In this document: positions 26,116-34,722 of the stretch, one piece after another
Layout: the number at the start of each line of letters is the position of its first letter
Numbering within the stretch: the first letter of the stretch is position 1
Translations under genes and position numbers: made by a program
Notes under the pieces: generated by a model
What the model was told of the DNA's origin: nothing
Database searches by the model: none
What the model saw: only the letters and a program-made list of their open reading frames with translations
Source: an uncultured Dorea sp.
GTDB taxonomy: Bacteria > Bacillota > Clostridia > Lachnospirales > Lachnospiraceae
DNA: 55,216 nucleotides
Reading direction: 5' to 3'
Assembly: GCA_910585725.1 (NCBI GenBank)
Contig: CAJUFA010000024.1
Location: 1 to 55,216 of the forward strand

Positions 26116-26847
26116 CTATCTGTCTCTGATTACACCCAATGGAAACTCTCTGAACATCTCCTCCTCCAGAAATTCCAGCGCCTTCAAAGGATTCATGCCC
26201 CAATTCGTAGGACAGGTCGTCACGATCTCCACCAATGAAAATCCTCTCCCCTCTATTTGATTCCGGAAAGCTTTTTTAATCGCCGCTTTCGTCTTTCTGG
26301 TATTCGCCGGAGTATTACAGCTTGTCCGCTCTAAATACACCGGCGCCGTCAAAGTATTCAGAATCTCACACATATGCATCGGATAACCGTGTTCTTCTAC
26401 TATTCTTCCCTGAGGAGCGGTCGTCGCTTTCATTCCGATCAAAGTCGTAGGCGCCATCTGGCCTCCTGTCATACCATATATCCCATTATTAATGAAGATT
26501 ACCGTTATATTCTCTCCCCTGTTTGCGGCAGACATTGACTCCGCAAGCCCAATGGACGCCAGATCACCGTCTCCCTGGTAAGTGAAGACGATGGTCTCCG
26601 GATTAGCCCTCTTTACGCCGGTGGCAACCGCACAGGCTCTGCCGTGAGGCGAAGTAGTCACATCATAGGTCACATATTCCATAGCCAGTCCGCAGCAGCC
26701 CACGCCTTGAACATTCGCCGCCCTGTCCCTGATCCCCAGCTCCTCTACAACTTCGCCGATTAATTTAAATACCGTTCCATGCATACACCCAGGGCAAAAA
26801 CCCGACGCCATATCCTCCCGGATTCCCTTTGTCCTTCTATAGTTCAT
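26116..26847 (-). CDS. 2-oxoacid:ferredoxin oxidoreductase, beta (TPP-binding) subunit
   Basis: 243 residues from the ATG chosen here. It carries FCPGCMHGTV near the start, VGCCGLAM, and the thiamine-diphosphate motif QGDGDLASIGLAE with downstream NNGIYGMTGGQMAPTT. The four-subunit Vor/Kor type has a short beta chain without its own 8Fe domain, as here. The longer reading frame (30 more residues) lies inside the alpha gene; the ATG overlapping the alpha stop (ATGA) with GGGGGG upstream is preferred. It is coupled to alpha and followed by gamma after 12 bases. Confidence 0.92.
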   Translation of the reverse strand: MNYRRTKGIREDMASGFCPGCMHGTVFKLIGEVVEELGIRDRAANVQGVGCCGLAMEYVTYDVTTSPHGRACAVATGVKRANPETIVFTYQGDGDLASIGLAESMSAANRGENITVIFINNGIYGMTGGQMAPTTLIGMKATTAPQGRIVEEHGYPMHMCEILNTLTAPVYLERTSCNTPANTRKTKAAIKKAFRNQIEGRGFSLVEIVTTCPTNWGMNPLKALEFLEEEMFREFPLGVIRDR

Positions 26848-27917
26848 CTTAACAGCCCCCCTTTTCGTTCTAAGAGTTCCTTTGCAGCCCCTAACACCAT
26901 CTCCCTTGTAATCAGCTCCCCGCCGGAGCGCAGACACGTAGTAACAGGCGCCCTTCCCTTCACTGCCAGCTCTACGTCATAGACAAACTGAGCCGGGATA
27001 GACATCTCCACATCCAGAATGGCTTTTACCCGTCCATAATCCAGCCGCTCAAATGCTGCATAAGGAAACGGCGATACTGTCTTTGGCCGAATCAAGCCGA
27101 TCTTATATCCCTGACTGCGCAGAATACGAACTGCAGACCGCGCTATCCGGCCGGATATGCCAAACGCCGTGACGATAAGCTCGGCATCCTCCGTCTGATA
27201 TTCCTCTACCTGCACATCCTTCTCCCAGGTCTCATACATAGCGGCATTCTCAATACAGCAATTCTCCTGCCCTGCCCATCTTCCCGGAAGAATCAGCGCC
27301 CGCTTTTCATCCTCCCCGTGGCCTACAAAAGCCCATGAACGATGCGCTTCTTTTAATTCCCGCACCTCCTCTTCACTTCGGGCAGGCGGCAGAACGACCG
27401 GCTCCATCATCGTACCTATCACTCCGTCCGTCAATATCAACACCGGATTCCTGTCTCTATGCGCATAATCAAACGCCTCATAAGTCATATCAACCGCCTC
27501 CTGCACCGTCGACGGCGCCAGTACGATCATTCGAAATCCTCCGTTTCCGCTTGCCTTTGTGGCCTGTAGATAGTCCTGCTGGGAAGGCTGTATAGAGCCG
27601 ATCCCCGGTCCTCCTCGTGATACGTTTACATAGACCATAGGGATTCGGGCAGACGCCATAAAGGAGATCCCTTCGCTCTTCAAACTGATACCGCAGCTTG
27701 ACGATGAGGTCATCGCTCTGGTTCCCGTCTGAGCGGCTCCATATACCATATTCACAGAAGCTACCTCGCTCTCTCCCTGAACGAAACAGCCGCCCACCTC
27801 CGGCAGCCTGCGGGCCATATATTCCGGAATCTCATTCTGCGGTGTGATGGGATATCCGGCAAAGAACCGGCAGCCTGCTCTTACCGCTGCTTCCGCAATT
27901 GCTTCACAGCCTTTCAA
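26844..27917 (-). CDS. 2-oxoacid:ferredoxin oxidoreductase, alpha subunit, with possible start-region frameshift
   Basis: 357 residues as an open frame starting at TTG. Typical alpha-chain features: EAIAEAAVRAGCRFFAGYPITPQNE, GESEVASVNM, TSSSSCGISLKSEGISF, RGGPGIGS and a C-terminal transketolase-C-like domain. The good ribosome site (GGAGGGAG, five bases) belongs to an ATG at 27931 that runs five codons (MARVF) then hits TGA. One extra T in the run at 27916-27919 would join it to this frame and give the usual family N-terminus MARVFLKG. So either TTG is used with a weak site, or a one-base slip or sequence error has occurred. Confidence 0.9.
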   Translation of the reverse strand: MKGCEAIAEAAVRAGCRFFAGYPITPQNEIPEYMARRLPEVGGCFVQGESEVASVNMVYGAAQTGTRAMTSSSSCGISLKSEGISFMASARIPMVYVNVSRGGPGIGSIQPSQQDYLQATKASGNGGFRMIVLAPSTVQEAVDMTYEAFDYAHRDRNPVLILTDGVIGTMMEPVVLPPARSEEEVRELKEAHRSWAFVGHGEDEKRALILPGRWAGQENCCIENAAMYETWEKDVQVEEYQTEDAELIVTAFGISGRIARSAVRILRSQGYKIGLIRPKTVSPFPYAAFERLDYGRVKAILDVEMSIPAQFVYDVELAVKGRAPVTTCLRSGGELITREMVLGAAKELLERKGGLLR

Positions 27918-27943
27918 AATACTCTCGCCATCTTATCTCCCTC

Positions 27944-28147
27944 CTATTCATAGATCTCGATCGCCACCTCCGGACATATAACCGCGCAGGAAAGACAGCC
28001 TACGCATTCCGAAGCCCGTATCACCGTTACATATTGATATCCCTTATTGTTTACTTGCTCTCCCACCTCCAATACGTTCTTGGGACAAAACTTTATACAG
28101 TAAAGACAACTTTTGCAGCTTTCCGCTCTGATCTCAACCTTCGCCAT
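27944..28147 (-). CDS. Ferredoxin subunit (2x[4Fe-4S]) of the oxidoreductase
   Basis: 67 residues with two clusters of the pattern CxxCxxCxxxCP (CKSCLYCIKFCP; CVGCLSCAVICP). It transfers electrons from the TPP beta subunit to free ferredoxin. The ATG chosen has AGGAGGGG nine bases upstream. An in-frame ATG 16 codons earlier overlaps the stop of the ATPase gene and would add a charged N-terminal stretch unusual for the family. Confidence 0.92.
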   Translation of the reverse strand: MAKVEIRAESCKSCLYCIKFCPKNVLEVGEQVNNKGYQYVTVIRASECVGCLSCAVICPEVAIEIYE

Positions 28148-28191
28148 TTCTATAACCCCTCCTGTCTTCCTATCTTCGATCTCGATATATT

Positions 28192-28890
28192 TCAATATCC
28201 TCGTTCAACCTTCTCCATGTATCGCTTCAGGGGAACCACCGGTATGTCTGCCTGTCTCTGTATCTTTTCCCTGAACTTATCCAATACACATAAATACTTT
28301 GCAGGCAGCTTTTCTCCTGCCAGCTTCTTCACCTGTTCATGCCCCTTTAGAATCTCCGCTATACCGGTGGTTCCGCCCAGATTAGGATTACTAACGATAT
28401 CCACCTGTCCGGCCGGAAACATCCTTGTAATGAAAGATAGTGTTCCGCCGATTCCTTGAAGCTCTCCGAACCAGGGACGATAAGGATTGACAATAAAGTA
28501 AACTTTCGAGTCCCCCCGGCCAAGCGGTCCGGCGAACCCTCCAAGCATCTTCATACCATTCCGGCCGCCGCCTGCATCCAAGACGGTATAACAAGCCTCG
28601 TCCGCCAGACACTCCTCTATGCCGCCAGGCAGGGTCGGCTCGTCAAAAAACTGCTCCTTCCAATGTACCTTTATCCCTGCCGCTTCCAGTACCTTAGCCG
28701 CCTCCCTGGAACGAAAAAGAGGTTTTGTCTGATCCAGATCAAAAAAATGAACTTCTCCGGATTTGATCTGACCCTTTTCAATCTTATCCCGTAAAAGGAA
28801 CGCAAGATTTACCGCTATCTCACTTTTTCCGCATCCCGCGTCCCCCGTTAATACCCAATTCCTTTTCCCTTCAAGTAATTTCGCGATCAT
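28192..28890 (-). CDS. P-loop ATPase/GTPase of unknown role in 2-oxoacid operon
   Basis: 232 residues. Walker A GDAGCGKSE lies at about 16-24, with an acidic strand FFDLDQTKP near 50 and TVLDAGGGRNG near 101. The Walker A is not the deviant ParA type, and no partner domain is visible; it resembles SIMIBI/CobQ-like nucleotide-binding proteins. ATGA overlaps bind it both to ptb (upstream) and to the possible long ferredoxin start (downstream), so it is embedded in the metabolic operon. Possible roles are cofactor or cluster maturation, or energy-state sensing. None is shown by the sequence. Confidence 0.75.
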   Translation of the reverse strand: MIAKLLEGKRNWVLTGDAGCGKSEIAVNLAFLLRDKIEKGQIKSGEVHFFDLDQTKPLFRSREAAKVLEAAGIKVHWKEQFFDEPTLPGGIEECLADEACYTVLDAGGGRNGMKMLGGFAGPLGRGDSKVYFIVNPYRPWFGELQGIGGTLSFITRMFPAGQVDIVSNPNLGGTTGIAEILKGHEQVKKLAGEKLPAKYLCVLDKFREKIQRQADIPVVPLKRYMEKVERGY

Positions 28891-29789
28891 GCGATCCCCC
28901 TTGCACAGAGCATCAGTGAATTATATTTTTCTTCCAGGCTGGAACCTCTCGACGTAAGTACGACAGGTACTTTCGCCCCCAGTATACAGCCCGCCATCTT
29001 TGCGCCTGCCATAGCTATAAGCGCCTTGCCCAATACGTTCCCCGTCACCATATTCGGTACAAGCAGCAGATCGGCGTCTCCGGTCACCGCGCTGTGATAA
29101 TTCTTGGCCCTGGCCGCTTCTTCACTGAATGTCAGATCACAGGAAATAGGTCCCTCCACACAGCATCTTCCGAACTCTCCGGCTATCGCGCGCTCCTTTA
29201 ACAAAACGCTTTCTTTGGTCTCCGGCATGTTAGGATTACACTTCTCCACCGCGGTCAGGCAGGCTACTTTGGGATTCTCTATTCCCATATTGCGAAGCAT
29301 ATCTACTCCGGCCTTTATGATATCCGCTTTCTGCTCAAGCGTAGGCGATATTACCATCCCGCTGTCCGTAAGCCCCAGAAGCTTGGGATAAGCCGGTATC
29401 TCCATCAACGCCATATGGCACATTGTCCCTCCTGCGCCGATGCCCGTCTCTTTATTCACCACCTGCTTCAAGAAAGTTCCGGTCTCGATCCTTCCTTTCA
29501 TCAGAAAATCTCCCTGTCCGTTCCGAATCATCTCCACTGCCTTATACGCTGCTTCTGTATCCTCCTTCGCCTCTACAATCACCCTTTCCTCGATCTGATA
29601 ATCAAGCTCTCCTGTTATACGCATAATCTCTTGCTTCTTACCTACAAGAATACATTCCACCGCGCCTTCCTGCCGCGCTTTTAATACCGCTTTCAGCGTA
29701 TGAACCTCTTGAGCGGCAGCCACTACTACTGTTCTCCGATTTCCCGCCTTTACCGATGAGACTAATTCTTTAAAATTATGATACTCCAT
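28887..29789 (-). CDS. ptb: Phosphate butyryltransferase
   Basis: 300 residues, the normal Ptb length. It exchanges acyl-CoA and phosphate for acyl-phosphate and CoA. Features of the PTA_PTB family: VVAAAQEVHTLKAV at the N-terminus, FLMKGRIETGTFLKQV, GMCHM-like GTMCHMALME, and VPNMVTGNVLGKAL. Being downstream of the kinase-like gene by four bases and upstream of the oxidoreductase, it probably handles branched or straight acyl-CoA made by that enzyme. It would need a partner kinase to yield ATP; the adjacent kinase gene looks broken (see next). Confidence 0.93.
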   Translation of the reverse strand: MEYHNFKELVSSVKAGNRRTVVVAAAQEVHTLKAVLKARQEGAVECILVGKKQEIMRITGELDYQIEERVIVEAKEDTEAAYKAVEMIRNGQGDFLMKGRIETGTFLKQVVNKETGIGAGGTMCHMALMEIPAYPKLLGLTDSGMVISPTLEQKADIIKAGVDMLRNMGIENPKVACLTAVEKCNPNMPETKESVLLKERAIAGEFGRCCVEGPISCDLTFSEEAARAKNYHSAVTGDADLLLVPNMVTGNVLGKALIAMAGAKMAGCILGAKVPVVLTSRGSSLEEKYNSLMLCARGIA

Positions 29790-29793
29790 TGTT

Positions 29794-30909
29794 TCACCCC
29801 GCTATTTCTGTAAATATATGCGCCTTCTCTTCTCCCCGCAGGACGCGCAGCGCCCCCAACGCCAACGCCTCCATCTCGCAGGTACCTGCTATAACGCTTA
29901 CCGGAGCCACGAACTCTACTCTCTTCTTCAACGCTTCTGTGAATTTCTGAGAATAAGCCATTCCGCCGGTAAATATAATCTTGTCGACCCGGCCGAAAGT
30001 TACTGCTGCCAGCGAAGCTATATCCTTCGCCGTCTGAAGTACCATAGCCTCCCACACCAGCCCGGCCGTCTTATCTCCCCCGTCTATCCTTTCCTCCACC
30101 TTCCGAAGATCATTTTCATTCAGATAAGCCGTAAGTCCCCCTTTTCCTTTTAGACGGACCTGCATTTCCTTTTCGTTATACTTACCGGAATAACACAGCT
30201 TAACCAGCGGCCGGACAGGAAGTCCCCCTGCGCGCTCCGGCGAGAAACCTCCCTCGTCGTCTTTCAGAAGCTCCGGTACATTCGCTCCGGTAACCACGCC
30301 TGTATGCGGAACTTTTATTACAACTCTGTATTCAGTAAAGATCTCTTTAAATACCTCTGCTTCTTCCAGAATCTTTTGAAAATCTTCCTCAAATGGATTG
30401 TTCAACTCTACGCTGATATCACATCCTGGTCCCAGGATTTTCGCCAGTTCTTTCATAACCTCTTCTCTCGTCTTAAACTGATTTCCCACATTGGCTTTCG
30501 GATTATTCAAGAACAGATCATACACAATTCCCGGATTACACGTCAGATTTGCCAAGAAGGGACTGATAGGCGCTACTTCATAAGGATTCGCACTGTCTGC
30601 GGAAAACAACACTTTTGTAGGCCGTAATCTCCCATTCTTGTCACAGGAAATATTTCTCCTAAGATCAAGTCTCAGAATTCCTTCTCCATCCAGATAGTAA
30701 TCCCTTTGAAACCCCGCCGGAGTCTCCCCGCAAGGCATTGGGAATGTTTTCATGACATTCTGAAACCGCTTCGTTACTCCTATATACTTTGCCTCCTTCT
30801 TCAACTCCCAAAAATCATCCTTGTCAATGATCATATCCGCCATACCGGACACATAATCCTCCTCACCTCTGACGGCTTCTTTCTTTAGATTTCTCAAAAA
30901 ATATTTCAC
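29794..30909 (-). CDS. Chimeric gene: transaldolase-like N-terminus joined to C-terminal half of butyrate kinase
   Basis: 371 residues in one open frame. Residues 217-371 match the second half of butyrate kinase (EGGFSPERAGGLPV, KGKGGLTAYLNEND, IIFTGGMAYS, RVLRGEEKA). The first ~200 residues of Buk, including its NPGSTSTK phosphate loop, are absent. Residues 1-216 belong to something else: FSADSANPYEVAP, ANLTCNPGI, DISVELN and VVIKVPHTG recall the first strands of a transaldolase barrel, which then breaks off. Both partners are truncated, so an in-frame deletion of neighbouring genes is the simplest reading. Kinase activity is unlikely. The start is GTG with AGGAGG five bases before. Confidence 0.85.
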   Translation of the reverse strand: MKYFLRNLKKEAVRGEEDYVSGMADMIIDKDDFWELKKEAKYIGVTKRFQNVMKTFPMPCGETPAGFQRDYYLDGEGILRLDLRRNISCDKNGRLRPTKVLFSADSANPYEVAPISPFLANLTCNPGIVYDLFLNNPKANVGNQFKTREEVMKELAKILGPGCDISVELNNPFEEDFQKILEEAEVFKEIFTEYRVVIKVPHTGVVTGANVPELLKDDEGGFSPERAGGLPVRPLVKLCYSGKYNEKEMQVRLKGKGGLTAYLNENDLRKVEERIDGGDKTAGLVWEAMVLQTAKDIASLAAVTFGRVDKIIFTGGMAYSQKFTEALKKRVEFVAPVSVIAGTCEMEALALGALRVLRGEEKAHIFTEIAG

Positions 30910-30967
30910 GTCTTCCTCCTATATCATTATCAATCAAATACATGTATATACAACTAATGATAATACC

Positions 30968-31021
30968 AAAAAAGCATCTGCTATCGTGAAACTAATATCT
31001 TCACAATAACAGATGCCTTTT
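30968..31021. terminator. Strong terminator after the sensor kinase gene
   Basis: A long stem (AAAAAAGCATCTG-CTAT-GTGAA against TTCAC-ATA-CAGATGCCTTTT) lies just past the stop of the kinase at 31032. Both strands end in T-rich runs. The 30910-31031 gap also has to hold the promoter of the chimeric gene's operon, which was not clearly identified. Confidence 0.8.
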
Positions 31022-31031
31022 AACCGGCTTG

Positions 31032-32447
31032 TTAAAAAAATAATATATAAAGCGATACCTCAGCGCCTCTTGTCTCTGTATTTTTAATCGACAGATATCC
31101 CCCTTGCGTTTTCACGAATCTTTCCGCGGTGTAAAGTCCTATGCCGTAATGATTCTTATTGCTCCGACTCCTGTCCCCCTGATAGAACTGTTCTGCCGCG
31201 CGCTCCAGACCTTCTTTCGTAAATCCCGGCCCTTCGTCTGTGACAATAACCGCCAGATACTTTGACGCGCCTTTCTCTGCCGTCTCTGCACGTATCTCCA
31301 CTTTTCCGTCCGCCGGAGTATAGTCTATGGCATTATTCAAAATATTCTCGAATGCCCGCGTAATCTGCCCCTCATTACACAAGATTTTTCTTTCCTCATG
31401 CAAGTCTGTCTCACAGAACAATATCTCAAAGTGCCGGGCTTTCGCAAGAATTCTTGCCCGTTCTTTCAACAGATTAATTATCTCCCTGCAGTCATACTCT
31501 TGTGTTTCCCCTTCCCCGCCTCTTTCCAGCAGTATTTCATTTAATATCATCAAATACTCTGCTATTACAGACGCGCTTTGCAGGATATCCCTGTTGAATC
31601 CTCTTTCATCCTCACTCAATTCTCCCTCTGCCATAAGCTCGGCATTTCCCCTGATAACCGTAAGCGGCGTCTTGATATCGTGAGCCAGCGCCGCGATCTG
31701 CTCTTCTTTCGACTTCTCCAGATTCCACTGCCGGTAAAGCGAGTCTCTCAGCGCTTCTTTCATCTGATGCAATGAGTCCAAAACTTCATCAACCTCTTTT
31801 ATCTCCGAACGCTCCTTTCCAAACTCCAGATTCTGATTCCTGATCTTCGCCGTCACTTCATTCAGAACAGAAATTCTTTTCCCCATATATCTTCCATAAT
31901 GACGCGACACCAGAACCGTATGGATAAGAAACAATACTACAAAAGAAAGAATGGCAAGTATATCCGGATTCGGGAAAAATTCACTAAGATACGCATTTCG
32001 GAACCTTGTCGCAATCTCATATCTCACGATACAGATTTCTTTCGTATCCAGTACAAAAAAGAGGTAATATCTCTTCCACCTGCCATATATATTGTCCTCC
32101 TCATAGTGTTCCCACGCCCGCACGGCCTCCTCCGGCGAAAACGTACCATAGATCAAGGTTCCGTCGTATTCATATACTCCAAATGTGCAGCCCCTTGGAA
32201 GCATATCCTCCGTAACCTCCGGCGCTTTCCGGATATCGCCCACAGAAGCATTTAACTGAACCTCCATATGATTTGCCGGAAGGATTTCCCCTGCCGCGCC
32301 GAACATAAAATATACTGCGAAGATTATGAACAGCCAGAATAACGCGCCGGCCGTATAGAAACAAATATAACGAAAGAAAACAGATGTAATTGACTTTGTA
32401 CCTGAATTCTTTCCGACAGGTCGTCTTTCTCTTCTCTTTATTTCCAT
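31032..32447 (-). CDS. Sensor histidine kinase of the antimicrobial-peptide exporter (CprK-like)
   Basis: 471 residues from the ATG chosen. Membrane helices at about 23-48 and 160-180 flank a ~110-residue external loop. Then HAMP, HisKA with AALAHDIKTPLTV (His256) and HATPase with NILNNAIDY, DEGPGF and YGIGLY. It overlaps the regulator gene. A GTG six codons upstream is an alternative start. Placed downstream of a lantibiotic-immunity type ABC transporter and OmpR regulator, it probably senses a cationic peptide and induces the exporter, as CprK does in C. difficile. Confidence 0.88.
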   Translation of the reverse strand: MEIKRRERRPVGKNSGTKSITSVFFRYICFYTAGALFWLFIIFAVYFMFGAAGEILPANHMEVQLNASVGDIRKAPEVTEDMLPRGCTFGVYEYDGTLIYGTFSPEEAVRAWEHYEEDNIYGRWKRYYLFFVLDTKEICIVRYEIATRFRNAYLSEFFPNPDILAILSFVVLFLIHTVLVSRHYGRYMGKRISVLNEVTAKIRNQNLEFGKERSEIKEVDEVLDSLHQMKEALRDSLYRQWNLEKSKEEQIAALAHDIKTPLTVIRGNAELMAEGELSEDERGFNRDILQSASVIAEYLMILNEILLERGGEGETQEYDCREIINLLKERARILAKARHFEILFCETDLHEERKILCNEGQITRAFENILNNAIDYTPADGKVEIRAETAEKGASKYLAVIVTDEGPGFTKEGLERAAEQFYQGDRSRSNKNHYGIGLYTAERFVKTQGGYLSIKNTETRGAEVSLYILFF

Positions 32448-33097
32448 CGATATCCAATCCCCCACACCGTCTCGATCGGCTCTAATCCTCCCTTCTTACA
32501 CTTTGCCCGTATATTTTTAATATGCTCTGTAATCACAGAATTATCGCTCTCTTTCTCATAGCCGAATACATGCTCATAGATCCTGTCCTTCGAAAATACC
32601 TGCCCATGGTTCATGGCAAGATATTCACAGATGGCGTATTCACTCTTGGTAAATGTTAGCTCCGTCTCCTGATACTCTACTTTCTTTTCCTTCAGATAGA
32701 AGCGGACGCCGTCTATAGATATGACATTCCTCTTTTCCCTGCGCTCTCTCCTTAGATGGGCGGCTACCCGCGCCCGCAGCTCGCCGATTCCAAAGGGTTT
32801 GGTGATATAATCGTCTCCTCCTATACCCAGCCCTTTCATGATATCCGCCTCGCTCGTCTTCGCTGTTAAGAACAGAATCGGACAATCTACGGAATCCCGA
32901 ATCTCTTCACATAAAGTGAATCCGTCCACTCCCGGCATCATAACATCCAGAAGTATCAACTGATATTCCTCCGGTTTTACTCTCTTAAGTTCGAGAGGAT
33001 CTGCCAATGCCGTCACATCATAACCTTCCCTTGCCAGTGCATTTCTGATCAATCTTAATATCTGTTCGTCATCATCAATCGCCAATATCCTGATCAT
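32438..33097 (-). CDS. OmpR-family response regulator (CprR-like)
   Basis: 219 residues: receiver with Asp51 in LILLDVMMP, Lys in ITKPFG, and a winged-helix output domain (TFTKSEYAICEYLA, GQVFSKDRIYEHVFGYE, VWGIGYRW). It is placed between the permease genes and the kinase gene and is expected to activate the ABC operon. It starts three bases after the permease stop. Confidence 0.93.
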   Translation of the reverse strand: MIRILAIDDDEQILRLIRNALAREGYDVTALADPLELKRVKPEEYQLILLDVMMPGVDGFTLCEEIRDSVDCPILFLTAKTSEADIMKGLGIGGDDYITKPFGIGELRARVAAHLRRERREKRNVISIDGVRFYLKEKKVEYQETELTFTKSEYAICEYLAMNHGQVFSKDRIYEHVFGYEKESDNSVITEHIKNIRAKCKKGGLEPIETVWGIGYRWK

Positions 33098-33100
33098 ATT

Positions 33101-33961
33101 CTAATCGTACCTTTTCTTTCCTTCATAAAAATGAAACCACCAGAGGATTATCCCCCATACTATTATAATTACCATCACGCAGATTTTCAGACTCTTTATC
33201 AGATATTCTGCAGATATCATTCCGTCCCCCTTCCAATATAATAACAGATATCCGCTCCATCTTCCGCTCCATGAGCAGGGAAAGAACTGCCAACGCCCCT
33301 CGCCAAGCCCTGTCAGGAATAACGCCGAGACCAGTAATTCCGCCGTTCCTGCACACAAGGAAACCGTTTTTGAAAAAGCAAGATTAAGGAATAGATGAAC
33401 CAGATATGTACATCCGCTTCCAAGCCACAGTATAACGGCCAGAATTAGAGAATTCCTTGGGGATAACACCGTCCTTCCCGTCATCATCCCATACCCCGCG
33501 GCAAATACTGTAACTGCCAGAATGACTGAACCCAGACCCATTCCTGACAAGAAGATCCATTTCGCAAAAAGCGGATTCTCTCTGTAGACTGCCGTCCCGA
33601 GAAACGTCTGAAAATGTCCGCTCTCTTCTGTCTCCACAGAGATGGAACAGACCGCGCTGATAACCAACGGCAGCGCTGTCGACAATACCTGTATATAACC
33701 AGAGACTTTCCCTTCATCGCTCCATGCCGCAAAACTATAATACAGAAGAAAAATACCTATTCCAATCAGCGGAATCAACACATGCATCCATGGCAGCAAA
33801 GTATGACGCATTTTCCATACTTCACCTTTGATATGTCCCCCTAATTCCTTCATTCTGCCTCCGCCTGTACCCTGATATCCCCGCAATTCCTTCATCCCGT
33901 TCCCGCCTGTATCCTGGTATCCCGACATCTTTTTTCTGTCTGCTTTTCTTAACGCCGTCAT
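33101..33961 (-). CDS. ABC transporter permease, lantibiotic-protection MutG/CprC type
   Basis: 286 residues with six membrane helices after a hydrophilic start. It pairs with the permease and ATPase encoded just upstream. The N-terminus is odd: residues 14-27 (GYQDTGGNGMKELR) are repeated as 28-41 (GYQGTGGGRMKELG). Each copy ends in a purine-rich stretch plus ATG, so there are three possible starts (residues 1, 23, 37). The first overlaps the upstream gene by ATGA with AGGTGG before it; the last, with GGAGG five bases before ATG at 33853, best fits family length. Confidence 0.85.
   Translation of the reverse strand: MTALRKADRKKMSGYQDTGGNGMKELRGYQGTGGGRMKELGGHIKGEVWKMRHTLLPWMHVLIPLIGIGIFLLYYSFAAWSDEGKVSGYIQVLSTALPLVISAVCSISVETEESGHFQTFLGTAVYRENPLFAKWIFLSGMGLGSVILAVTVFAAGYGMMTGRTVLSPRNSLILAVILWLGSGCTYLVHLFLNLAFSKTVSLCAGTAELLVSALFLTGLGEGRWQFFPCSWSGRWSGYLLLYWKGDGMISAEYLIKSLKICVMVIIIVWGIILWWFHFYEGKKRYD
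33839..33922 (-). repeat. Two tandem 42-bp copies of a start-codon region
   Basis: Two adjoining 42-base units encode 14-residue near-identical segments and each holds a GG-rich stretch followed by ATGAAGGAATT. The duplication thus copies a ribosome-binding site with its start codon. Confidence 0.8.
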
Positions 33962-34722
33962 CTCTCCACCTGTCTTTCAAACCACCTGCGGCCTGCCGCC
34001 CATAACCCCAGAAACCAAAGCAGAGAAGATAAAACTCCCGGCCAAAAACCCTTCCACTCCAACAACCCTGGAGTAAATGTCATACTGCCTGATTCTGCCG
34101 CCAGTCCATTTGGAAGTATCTTCAATATGATACACATCAGTCTTGACGTTATACCTCCCGGAAGCGCCATAAAATACGGACGAAGAGACAATTCTGCCCC
34201 GAGGACGATATAACTTCCCATGTGAAGAAGTACCATAGGAAATGTGCCAAAAATCTGCTGTATCAGGAGACATAAGGGAATCTGCCATAACGAGGTTATA
34301 AACAAGACCACAACCGCAAGTATATGTCTGCCAACCGGCACATCGATGAGAAACGTCCTCTGTAATATCTGTTCAAGACCGGCGCCGATACAGAGAACGG
34401 CGGCAAGAAATACCGACAGGGCAATTCCCATACACCGGATTCCGTACAGCACTTTCCCGTCCCAGACCGCTCCCATATCTGCCGGAAGCGCCCAGATCGC
34501 CCGATTCCCCATCTTCTTATCCCTATTTCCCAAAGCCGCGCCGATCAAAGTCAGCATTCCTGGAAATAAGGCTATATACCACCAGTTATAACTGTCGATA
34601 GTAAAATAGTCCGCCGTCAGTCTGGCGGCAAGACAAACGGTGATTAAGGGCATGAATATGATTAGTTTTTCGATATACGTATGACGGTTTTTCAATCTTT
34701 CAGCCAGATAGTATCGTCTCAT
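33958..34722 (-). CDS. ABC transporter permease, lantibiotic-protection MutE/CprB type
   Basis: 254 residues with six membrane helices and the family's short loops; the N-terminus RRYYLAERLKNRHTYIEKLI is typical of MutE/EpiE permeases. Overlaps the ATPase gene upstream and the second permease gene downstream by ATGA each, so all three are coupled. The complex is expected to expel or neutralise lantibiotic-like peptides at the membrane. Confidence 0.85.
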   Translation of the reverse strand: MRRYYLAERLKNRHTYIEKLIIFMPLITVCLAARLTADYFTIDSYNWWYIALFPGMLTLIGAALGNRDKKMGNRAIWALPADMGAVWDGKVLYGIRCMGIALSVFLAAVLCIGAGLEQILQRTFLIDVPVGRHILAVVVLFITSLWQIPLCLLIQQIFGTFPMVLLHMGSYIVLGAELSLRPYFMALPGGITSRLMCIILKILPNGLAAESGSMTFTPGLLEWKGFWPGVLSSLLWFLGLWAAGRRWFERQVER

